Of a stretch of 12,824 bases of DNA, positions 5,646 through 11,751 are shown piece by piece. The notes under the pieces were generated by a model. The model searched no databases. It saw only the letters and a list, made by a program, of their open reading frames with translations, and was not told where the DNA came from. Position numbers and translations under genes: made by a program. Every line of letters begins with the position of its first letter. The first letter of the stretch is position 1. The DNA comes from Lachnospiraceae bacterium UBA1201 (lineage in GTDB: Bacteria > Bacillota > Clostridia > Lachnospirales > Lachnospiraceae), in NCBI GenBank assembly GCA_002309675.1, contig DBXX01000020.1, positions 1 to 12,824 on the forward strand. The letters run 5' to 3'.

Positions 5646-6740
5646 TTGACGAAGGAAGAGGCATGGTTTTGTTTATGCAGTATACCGGACATGGATTCGT
5701 TTCGGATGCAGAGGTTCGTGTCCTTATTTGACGATGTCCGCGACCTGTTTTCGGAGGATCTGTCGGATCTCGATACGGGAGAATTGTTTTCACATGCATT
5801 TTTTGCGACGATGCTGGAGGCGATACGAAACCGGGACCGGGTACCTGAGCAGATGAAAAAGATGCTGGATAAGGGAATCCGTTTTGTGTCGATCGAGGAT
5901 AAAGCATACCCGGAACGGTTGCTTACGATGGTGGACCCGCCCTTGGGATTGTTTTATCGCGGGGAGCTTCCGCGGGACGGCCTAAAAAGCGCGGCGATCA
6001 TTGGAGCACGCACGTGCAGTGAATACGGACGGAACGCAGCATATAGTTTCGGAAGATATCTGGCGCAAAACGGCGTGCAGGTCATCAGCGGAATGGCTTT
6101 GGGCGCGGACGGGGCGGGGCAATGGGGTGCATTGTCCGCAGGCGGAAAGAGTTACGCGGTTTTAGGCAGCGGAGCGGACATCTGCTATCCACAGGAACAC
6201 TTTCCGCTTTATGAGAAACTATGCGCCGAAGGTGGGGTGATCTCGGAGTATCCGCCGGGAACGCCGGGGCTGGCATTTCGTTTTCCGAGACGTAACAGGA
6301 TCATCAGTGCATTGTCCGACTGCGTGATCGTGATCGAGGCCAGAAAGAAGAGCGGGACTATGACGACAGTGGATCATGCGCTTAATCAGGGAAAGGAAGT
6401 TTTTGCCCTTCCGGGGCGGTATAATGACCCGATGAGCCAGGGGTGCAACATGCTCATAAAGCAGGGCGCAGGCATCCTGACGTGCCCGGAAGATCTCGCC
6501 GAATGTCTGGGATTGATACAGGCAGTGGGTGATAAAAAATCAAAAAATATCAATTTGGGGCTTGCCAAAGAAGAGAATATGGTGTATAGTTGCATAAGTT
6601 TGCAACCCAAACACATGGATGATCTGCTCGAACAAATCGGGCAGTTGACTGTCGGCGAGCTGTCATTGGCCCTCATGCGACTCGAGATCGCAGGGCTCAT
6701 TCGTCAGTCCGGTTCCGGCTATTATGTGAGGAATGAGTAG
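5646..6740 (+). CDS. dprA: DNA-processing protein DprA (Smf)
   Basis: From a TTG start this gives 364 residues, the usual DprA length. DprA binds single-stranded DNA and loads RecA in transformation. The Rossmann-like core is clear: IIGARTCSEYG (118-128), the SGMALGADGAG segment, GSGADICYP (174-182), ISEYPPG, RNRIISALSD, and SGTMTTVDHALNQGKEVFALPG from 236. A C-terminal winged-helix-like (DML1) domain ends the protein. An in-frame ATG at 5547 would extend it by 33 residues, but those codons lie inside comM and give an Arg-rich sequence unlike DprA. At the TTG the protein begins with TKEEAWFCLCSIP, matching the family, and a GAGGTG ribosome binding site (5635-5640) sits five bases upstream, overlapping the comM stop. 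Translational coupling to comM is likely. Confidence 0.93.
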   Translation: MTKEEAWFCLCSIPDMDSFRMQRFVSLFDDVRDLFSEDLSDLDTGELFSHAFFATMLEAIRNRDRVPEQMKKMLDKGIRFVSIEDKAYPERLLTMVDPPLGLFYRGELPRDGLKSAAIIGARTCSEYGRNAAYSFGRYLAQNGVQVISGMALGADGAGQWGALSAGGKSYAVLGSGADICYPQEHFPLYEKLCAEGGVISEYPPGTPGLAFRFPRRNRIISALSDCVIVIEARKKSGTMTTVDHALNQGKEVFALPGRYNDPMSQGCNMLIKQGAGILTCPEDLAECLGLIQAVGDKKSKNINLGLAKEENMVYSCISLQPKHMDDLLEQIGQLTVGELSLALMRLEIAGLIRQSGSGYYVRNE

Positions 6741-6742
6741 AG

Positions 6743-8731
6743 ATGGCAAAGTACCTGGTTATCGTTGAGTCTCCTTCGAAGATCAAGACGATCAAAAAAT
6801 TCCTCGGAAGTAATTACGAGGTTGTGGCTTCGAACGGTCACGTGCGCGATCTTCCGAAGAGTTCGATGGGATTCGACATAGAGCATGATTATGAACCGCA
6901 CTATATAACGATCCGCGGAAAAGGGGACATCCTGGCGAAACTTCGTAAGGAAGTAAAAAAAGCGGACCGCGTATATCTGGCGACGGACCCCGACCGAGAA
7001 GGAGAGGCGATCTCCTGGCATTTGGCTGCGGCGCTCAAAATCGCGGATAAAGACGTTTATCGTATTACTTTCAATGAAATCACAAAAAACGCCGTACAGG
7101 CCTCGTTAAAGCATCCACGCAAGATAAATCAGGACCTCGTGGACGCGCAACAGACACGGCGTATCATGGACCGCATGGTGGGTTATCGCATCAGCCCGCT
7201 CCTCTGGGCGAAGGTGAAGCGCGGCCTTTCGGCGGGACGTGTACAGTCTGCTACGCTTCGTATGATCTGCGACCGTGAGGACGAGATCAATGCATTCGTT
7301 CCGGAAGAATACTGGACGCTGGATGCACAGCTTCGTTTACCCGGCGAGAAGAAGTCGATGCTCGCGAAGTACTACGGAACAAAAGATAAAAAAGAAGACA
7401 TCACCTGCAAAGAGCAGATGGATGTGGTTTTAGCCAGCCTGAAAGGAAAGGATTTCGTCGTTTCCGAAGTGAAGAAATCCACACGTGTACGTAAGGCACC
7501 GGCGGCATTTACGACCAGTACCCTGCAGCAGGAAGCGGCAAAGGTGCTGAACTTCTCGACGCAGAAGACCATGCGTATCGCCCAGCAGTTGTACGAAGGT
7601 GTTGACGTTGAGGGGCACGGTACCATCGCGTTGATCACTTACCTGCGTACCGATTCCACGCGTGTCTCCGATGAAGCGAAGGCAAATGCTGCAAAGTTTA
7701 TAGCAAAACAGTATGGAAACGAGTTCCTCGGCGAGGAAGAAAAGACGACCGAGAACACGAAGAATATTCAGGATGCGCATGAAGCGATCCGTCCGACGGA
7801 CATCACGCTGCTCCCGGACGACATCAAAGACTGCGTTCCGAGAGACCAGTATCGTTTGTATCAACTGATCTGGAAGCGTTTTACTGCGAGCCGCATGGCA
7901 CCGTCACAGTATGAAACGACGAAGATCCTGGTAGATGCCGGCGAACGTCGTTTCGTATCCAACGCATCGAAACTTACATTTGAAGGATTCCATTTGGTAT
8001 ATACAGAGCCGGATGAAGAGAAGGATGTAGTTCTTTCGAAGAAACTTGAAGAAGGCTGCAAACTCGAAACAGAAGAACTGCTTCCTGCACAGCACTTTAC
8101 CCAGCCGGCGCCGCATTACACGGAGGCATCCCTGGTTAAGGCGATGGAGGAGCAGGGCATTGGCCGTCCTTCCACCTACGCGCCGACGATCTCGACTCTT
8201 CTGGGACGCCACTACGTTACGAAAGAGGGCAAAAGCCTGTTCGTGACCGAACTGGGATCGGTCGTTAACCGAGTTATGGTCGAGTCCTTCCCGAGCATCG
8301 TGGATGTTACATTTACCGCAAACTTCGAGGATCTTTTGGACTCCGTCGAAGAGGGCGCGATTCCGTGGAAGATCGTTTTGGAAAACTTCTATCCGGACCT
8401 GAACGAGGCTGTCATCCAGGCAGAGCAGGAGCAGGCGAAGGTAAAAGTGGCCGATGAAGTATCGGATGAGGTCTGCGACCTGTGCGGCCGCAACCTGGTC
8501 ATCAAATACGGACCGCATGGTAAGTTCCTGGCATGCCCGGGCTTCCCGGAATGCAAGTTCACGAAACCGTTCCTGCAGAGGACCGGCATCCCTTGCCCTA
8601 AGTGCGGAAAAGAGATCGTAGTCCGTATGTCGCGTAAAGGCAGACGGTATTATAACTGTGAAGGCTCACCGGAGTGTGATTACATTTCCTGGAACATGCC
8701 GAAAAAAGAAGAAACGGAAGCCGGAGCATGA
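6743..8731 (+). CDS. topA: DNA topoisomerase I (type IA)
   Basis: This 662-residue type IA topoisomerase relaxes negative supercoils by cutting one strand through a 5'-phosphotyrosine. The Toprim domain begins at the N-terminus with catalytic E9 (VIVESPSK) and carries D82, D84 and E86 in ATDPDREGEA. The active-site tyrosine is Y300 in ITYLRTDST. The MEEQGIGRPSTYAPT signature of the core follows. The C-terminus has two four-cysteine zinc-ribbon repeats, starting at C578/C581 (CDLC...CPGFPEC) and C618/C621 (CPKC...CEGSPEC). The E. coli enzyme has more C-terminal repeats and is longer, at about 865 residues. The ATG lies two bases after the dprA stop, with GAGGAA upstream inside dprA, so it belongs to the same operon. 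The stop codon is embedded in a terminator hairpin. Confidence 0.97.
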   Translation: MAKYLVIVESPSKIKTIKKFLGSNYEVVASNGHVRDLPKSSMGFDIEHDYEPHYITIRGKGDILAKLRKEVKKADRVYLATDPDREGEAISWHLAAALKIADKDVYRITFNEITKNAVQASLKHPRKINQDLVDAQQTRRIMDRMVGYRISPLLWAKVKRGLSAGRVQSATLRMICDREDEINAFVPEEYWTLDAQLRLPGEKKSMLAKYYGTKDKKEDITCKEQMDVVLASLKGKDFVVSEVKKSTRVRKAPAAFTTSTLQQEAAKVLNFSTQKTMRIAQQLYEGVDVEGHGTIALITYLRTDSTRVSDEAKANAAKFIAKQYGNEFLGEEEKTTENTKNIQDAHEAIRPTDITLLPDDIKDCVPRDQYRLYQLIWKRFTASRMAPSQYETTKILVDAGERRFVSNASKLTFEGFHLVYTEPDEEKDVVLSKKLEEGCKLETEELLPAQHFTQPAPHYTEASLVKAMEEQGIGRPSTYAPTISTLLGRHYVTKEGKSLFVTELGSVVNRVMVESFPSIVDVTFTANFEDLLDSVEEGAIPWKIVLENFYPDLNEAVIQAEQEQAKVKVADEVSDEVCDLCGRNLVIKYGPHGKFLACPGFPECKFTKPFLQRTGIPCPKCGKEIVVRMSRKGRRYYNCEGSPECDYISWNMPKKEETEAGA

Positions 8732-8754
8732 TAAATGCTCCGACTTTTATTTTT
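8722..8754 (+). terminator. Rho-independent terminator of the comM-dprA-topA operon
   Basis: CGGAGCAT (8722-8729) pairs with ATGCTCCG (8735-8742) around a 5-base loop, followed by ACTTTTATTTTT. The hairpin begins inside the last codons of topA, and the TGA stop (8729-8731) spans the stem-loop junction. It separates topA from codY. Confidence 0.87.
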
Positions 8755-8768
8755 CAAAAAATGAGCGA
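8749..8768 (+). repeat. 20-nt direct repeat upstream of codY, copy 1
   Basis: ATTTTTCAAAAAATGAGCGA is 18/20 identical to the copy at 8819-8838. Its first 15 bases match the published CodY box (AATTTTCWGAAAATT) with three mismatches. The left arm overlaps the T run of the topA terminator, so part of the resemblance may be incidental. Confidence 0.6.
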
Positions 8769-8787
8769 TTTATGGTCGATTCTGCCG

Positions 8788-8799
8788 AAAAACGAGCCA
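8788..8799 (+). repeat. Degenerate third copy of the AAAAATGAGCGA element
   Basis: AAAAACGAGCCA matches the right half of the two longer repeats at 10 of 12 bases but lacks the ATTTTT left arm. It lies between the two full copies. Confidence 0.35.
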
Positions 8800-8818
8800 A
8801 AACTGACCGAGATTCGTG

Positions 8819-8838
8819 ATTTTTGTAAAAATGAGCGA
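8819..8838 (+). repeat. 20-nt direct repeat upstream of codY, copy 2 (candidate CodY site)
   Basis: ATTTTTGTAAAAATGAGCGA repeats the element at 8749-8768 with two mismatches. Its first 14 bases are a perfect dyad (ATTTTT-GT-AAAAAT). The first 15 match the CodY box at 11 positions. The dyad is centred about 30 bp upstream of the codY -35, a plausible autoregulatory site. Confidence 0.55.
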
Positions 8839-8855
8839 AAAATACAAAACTATAC

Positions 8856-8884
8856 TTGCAATTGTGTGAGAATTGTGTTATACT
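8856..8884 (+). promoter_or_regulatory. codY promoter
   Basis: The -35 TTGCAA (8856-8861) and the -10 TATACT (8879-8884) are separated by exactly 17 bp. A GTGT lies before the -10. Transcription should begin near 8891, giving a leader of about 37 nt. codY is therefore transcribed on its own, downstream of the topA terminator. Confidence 0.85.
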
Positions 8885-8896
8885 CATTCATAAGGA

Positions 8897-8907
8897 TTAG
8901 AATCTAA
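8897..8907. promoter_or_regulatory. Short palindrome at the start of the codY leader
   Basis: TTAGA-A-TCTAA is an 11-bp inverted repeat just after the predicted transcription start. It could be a small operator, but it is short enough to be chance. Confidence 0.25.
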
Positions 8908-8927
8908 ATAGATAAGGAGGTTGCAGA

Positions 8928-9722
8928 ATGAGTGTTCAGTTATTAGACAAGACACGAAAGATCAATAAGCTTTTACATAATAATAATTCGGGAAAAGTTG
9001 TATTTAACGATATATGTGAAGTGCTCAGCGAGATCCTTCACTCGAATATCCTGGTCATCAGTAAAAAGGGTAAGGTACTCGGTGTAGGCATCAGCCACGA
9101 ATTCCAGGAAATCGAAGAATTGATCTCTGACCGTGTCGGCGGCTATGTTGACAAAATGTTGAATGAGAGATTGCTTACGGTACTGTCGACAAAAGAGAAT
9201 GTTAATCTGGAAACCCTCGGTTTCGGTGAAGAATACTCGGCAAAGTATGAAGGTATCATAGCTCCGATCGATATCGCCGGTGAAAGACTCGGCACATTGT
9301 TTATCTATAAGGCAGGCCATCCGTATGATATCGATGATATCATCCTCAGTGAGTACGGCATGACCGTTGTAGGCCTTGAGATGATGCGCTCGGTAAATGA
9401 AGAGAACGCGGAAGAAGGTCGTAAGATCGCAGTCGTAAGATCCGCCATCAGCACACTCAGCTACTCGGAGCTCGAGGCGATCATTCATATTTTTGACGAG
9501 TTAGACGGAAACGAAGGCATTCTGGTTGCCAGCAAGATCGCAGACCGCGTAGGCATCACCCGTTCGGTGATCGTAAACGCGTTGCGTAAGTTTGAGAGCG
9601 CAGGTGTTATCGAGTCTCGTTCGTCCGGAATGAAGGGCACCTACATTAAGGTTTTGAACGACTTCGTATTTGTCGAGCTGGAAAATGTTCGTAATTCGAT
9701 GACTGCGTTCCCCGAGAAATGA
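8928..9722 (+). CDS. codY: GTP-sensing global transcriptional regulator CodY
   Basis: This 264-residue DNA-binding protein is the low-GC Gram-positive nutrient regulator. In the family it is activated by branched-chain amino acids and often GTP, and represses amino acid synthesis and transport genes in rich conditions. The N-terminal GAF domain (about 1-155) begins SVQLLDKTRKINKLLHN and includes VNLETLGF and YEGIIAPIDIAGERLGTLF. A linker helix leads to the C-terminal winged helix-turn-helix, with the recognition region ASKIADRVGITRSVIVNALRK from residue 201 and then SRSSGMKGTYIKVLN. Length is typical (about 259-265). AAGGAGG at 8914-8920 lies seven bases before the ATG. It has its own promoter, candidate CodY-like sites upstream (possible autoregulation), and a shared terminator with the convergent lipoprotein gene. 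Confidence 0.97.
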   Translation: MSVQLLDKTRKINKLLHNNNSGKVVFNDICEVLSEILHSNILVISKKGKVLGVGISHEFQEIEELISDRVGGYVDKMLNERLLTVLSTKENVNLETLGFGEEYSAKYEGIIAPIDIAGERLGTLFIYKAGHPYDIDDIILSEYGMTVVGLEMMRSVNEENAEEGRKIAVVRSAISTLSYSELEAIIHIFDELDGNEGILVASKIADRVGITRSVIVNALRKFESAGVIESRSSGMKGTYIKVLNDFVFVELENVRNSMTAFPEK

Positions 9723-9755
9723 TTGGATTAGATCATTAGAGAAGATGTCATAGTA

Positions 9756-9787
9756 AAAGGCTCCCGTGGATCGGGAGCCTTTCTTTT
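9756..9787. terminator. Bidirectional terminator between codY and the lipoprotein gene
   Basis: AAAGGCTCCCG (9756-9766) pairs perfectly with CGGGAGCCTTT (9772-9782) around a 5-base loop. CTTTTT follows on the plus strand and TTTTAC on the minus strand. It can end both convergent transcripts. Confidence 0.92.
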
Positions 9788-9802
9788 TATGTTGCGTAAT
9801 GA

Positions 9803-10675
9803 TCATTTGGTTTTTCTTATCAGAGACAGTTCGACGTAGTCGCCCAAAAGATGCGGTACGTTGATGATGATGCGGATCTCCTCACCGTTCGAGTAGGAGA
9901 ATGCGTCCGGATAGTCACTTCCGCCGAAGTCGGCATTCTGTACGAGCGAATCGTAGAAATCCTCCGGTTCGCCTTCCAGATAGGAGACCACATAGGAGTC
10001 TTTGATCGCATAACCGTCCGTGATGGTATAATCCTTAACCTCGTAGATGCTTCGCTTCAGTGAGTCCTTCGAGATCCGGCTGCTGAGGCGGATGTTCGTC
10101 GAGGTGATGAGGTTCAGATTATCCGTGAAGGCGATGTGGATGGGCTCATCGGAGCCGGACTGGTACGTTCCCTTATACAGTACGGAGTATTGGCCGCGAT
10201 ATAAGGTCAATGTCTCATAAGTGATCGTGAGCTTATCATTTTCCGCGTCCTTAACGTAGTGGTCGACCACGGACTTCATGTGCTTATATAGAGCCTGGTT
10301 GGCGAAATCCTGAGCCGCGATGTCACCGAGTCCGACGATCTGCGGATAGGTAACTTTTATGTTGTTTTCGGCATACTCGGTATCCTTCGCCTCGAGTTTT
10401 ACGTTCGCAAGGTCCGGGCGGCCGGTCTGTCCGGCCTCGACGGTGATGTCGATGATCTCCGGAGCGGTCGAAGTTGCCTCGGTTGCGGGGGCTTCGGTCG
10501 TTATGGGCGCTGTTGTTTCAACTGCGGACGCCTGGGTGTCGACCGGGAACTGCGGGCCGTCCACTTCATCGATCAGGGTCGTCTGAGTTTCTTTCGGCTT
10601 ATCGGAATGGCAACCGATGAACACGGCACACGCTGCGATACCGATCACAGCCGGAATCAAAATTCTTTTTTTCAT
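9803..10675 (-). CDS. Predicted lipoprotein of unknown function
   Basis: The 290-residue product begins MKKRILIPAVIGIAACAVFIGC: two Lys and an Arg, a hydrophobic stretch, then a lipobox-like FIGC with the modified cysteine at C22. It is therefore expected to be anchored to the outer face of the cytoplasmic membrane. A low-complexity Thr/Ala/Glu-rich linker (about residues 48-75) leads to a globular part. That part contains YPQIVGLGDIAAQDFANQAL, which faintly recalls the DUF4163/DUF3298 (RsiV, PdaC-like) exported domains; I cannot assign the family with confidence. The ATG at 10673-10675 is chosen because GGGAGGAATT lies directly upstream. An in-frame ATG at 10750 would add 25 residues without a signal-peptide layout and without a visible ribosome binding site. 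The gene converges on codY and is divergent from rpsB. Confidence 0.8.
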   Translation of the reverse strand: MKKRILIPAVIGIAACAVFIGCHSDKPKETQTTLIDEVDGPQFPVDTQASAVETTAPITTEAPATEATSTAPEIIDITVEAGQTGRPDLANVKLEAKDTEYAENNIKVTYPQIVGLGDIAAQDFANQALYKHMKSVVDHYVKDAENDKLTITYETLTLYRGQYSVLYKGTYQSGSDEPIHIAFTDNLNLITSTNIRLSSRISKDSLKRSIYEVKDYTITDGYAIKDSYVVSYLEGEPEDFYDSLVQNADFGGSDYPDAFSYSNGEEIRIIINVPHLLGDYVELSLIRKTK

Positions 10676-10936
10676 AATTCCTCCCAAAAAACGCTTGCAT
10701 TTCCAATATTCCCATGGTAAAATATTAAATTGGCGGCGGTAGCTGCACAAATATCACATATAGGGTGGCGCAGGACGGTGCCTGAGCGGCATCTGCCTGT
10801 ATGGAGAAGCGGTCGTTGATCTGTTTATCAACAGATTGATTTTACCACATTTTCCGATGACTTACAAGCATTCGCTGCGAGGAAGGTCCCTGCGGATACT
10901 ATATGGAAGAAAAACCAAATCAAAGGAGAGAATGAC
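10676..10936. other. Divergent intergenic region and rpsB leader
   Basis: These 261 bp lie between the lipoprotein and rpsB genes. I see a 10-bp hairpin with two GU pairs and a TATC loop (10816-10825 with 10830-10839), and a small GGCGC/GTGCC hairpin (10767-10771 with 10778-10782). A weak plus-strand promoter candidate is TTTACC (10841-10846) with TACAAG (10863-10868) at 16 bp. TACTAT at 10897-10902 lacks a -35. No protein-coding gene or tRNA is apparent. An S2-type autoregulatory leader is possible but unproven. Confidence 0.4.
10722..10750 (-). promoter_or_regulatory. Weak candidate promoter of the lipoprotein gene
   Basis: Read on the minus strand, TAATAT (10727-10722) could be a -10, with TTGTGC (10750-10745) 17 bp upstream matching only three bases of -35. 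Two AATATT words flank CCCATGGTAA (10705-10726) and form an imperfect dyad near the predicted start. Confidence 0.35.
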
Positions 10937-11725
10937 ATGAGTGTTATTTCAATGAAGCAGCTTTTGGAAGCAGGTGTTCACTTCGGACACCAGACGAGAA
11001 GATGGAACCCTAAGATGGCTCCGTACATCTACACCGAGCGTAACAGCATCTACATCATTGACCTTCAGAAGTCCGTTGTTAAGGTAGACGAGGCTTACAA
11101 GGCAGTTGTAGATATCGTAGCTAACGGCGGAACCGTTCTGTTCGTTGGTACGAAGAAGCAGGCTCAGGACGCTATCCAGTCTGAGGCAGAGCGTTGCGGT
11201 ATGTACTATGTTAACCAGAGATGGCTCGGCGGTATGCTGACCAACTTCAAGACCATCCAGAGCCGTATCGATCGTCTGAAGAAGATCGAGGCTATGAGCG
11301 AGGACGGAACCTTCGATGTACTTCCTAAGAAGGAAGTTATCAAGCTGAAGGCTGAGTGGGAGAAGCTGGAGAAGAACCTCGGCGGTATCAAGACCATGAA
11401 GAAGCTTCCCGATGCTATTTTCGTTGTAGATCCCAAGAAGGAGCGCATCTGTGTTCAGGAAGCGCACACACTGGGTATTACCCTGATCGGTATCGCTGAT
11501 ACAAACTGCGATCCGGAAGAACTCGACTACGTGATCCCGGGCAATGACGACGCGATCCGCGCCGTTAAGCTCATCGTTTCCAAGATGGCAGACGCTGTTA
11601 TCGAGGCTAAGCAGGGTGAGGCAGTTGCTACCGAGGATGAGGTTGCAACCGACGTAGCTGACGTTGAAGAGGCAATGGCTGCAACTGAGGTCGTTACCGA
11701 CGTTGAGCAGATGACCGAAGCATAA
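10937..11725 (+). CDS. rpsB: 30S ribosomal protein S2
   Basis: This 262-residue protein of the small ribosomal subunit lies near the head-body junction. Both S2 signature regions are visible: VHFGHQTRRWNPKMAPYIY near the N-terminus, and PDAIFVVDPKKERICVQEA around residues 155-175, followed by IPGNDDAIRAVKLI. The last roughly 35 residues form an acidic, Ala/Val/Glu/Thr-rich tail, longer than in many S2 proteins; tails of this sort are variable in the family. AAAGGAG at 10922-10928 supports the ATG. Codon use is strongly biased (GTT, GCT, AAG, GAG, CGT), as expected for high expression. tsf follows 26 bp downstream in the conserved rpsB-tsf operon. Confidence 0.97.
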   Translation: MSVISMKQLLEAGVHFGHQTRRWNPKMAPYIYTERNSIYIIDLQKSVVKVDEAYKAVVDIVANGGTVLFVGTKKQAQDAIQSEAERCGMYYVNQRWLGGMLTNFKTIQSRIDRLKKIEAMSEDGTFDVLPKKEVIKLKAEWEKLEKNLGGIKTMKKLPDAIFVVDPKKERICVQEAHTLGITLIGIADTNCDPEELDYVIPGNDDAIRAVKLIVSKMADAVIEAKQGEAVATEDEVATDVADVEEAMAATEVVTDVEQMTEA

Positions 11726-11751
11726 TCCAACACCATAGGAGGAATTAGATC

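Noticed and set aside
10673..10750. N-terminal extension of the lipoprotein starting at 10750
   Set aside because: The extension has no ribosome binding site, would bury the signal peptide and covers the predicted promoter. The ATG at 10673-10675 has GGGAGG directly upstream.
10801..10839. 12-codon reading frame upstream of rpsB as a leader peptide
   Set aside because: No ribosome binding site precedes it, and its codons show no enrichment for a single amino acid. Its end coinciding with a hairpin is probably chance.
10848..10862. CodY-box-like sequence upstream of rpsB
   Set aside because: It differs from AATTTTCWGAAAATT at five of 15 positions and has poor dyad symmetry.
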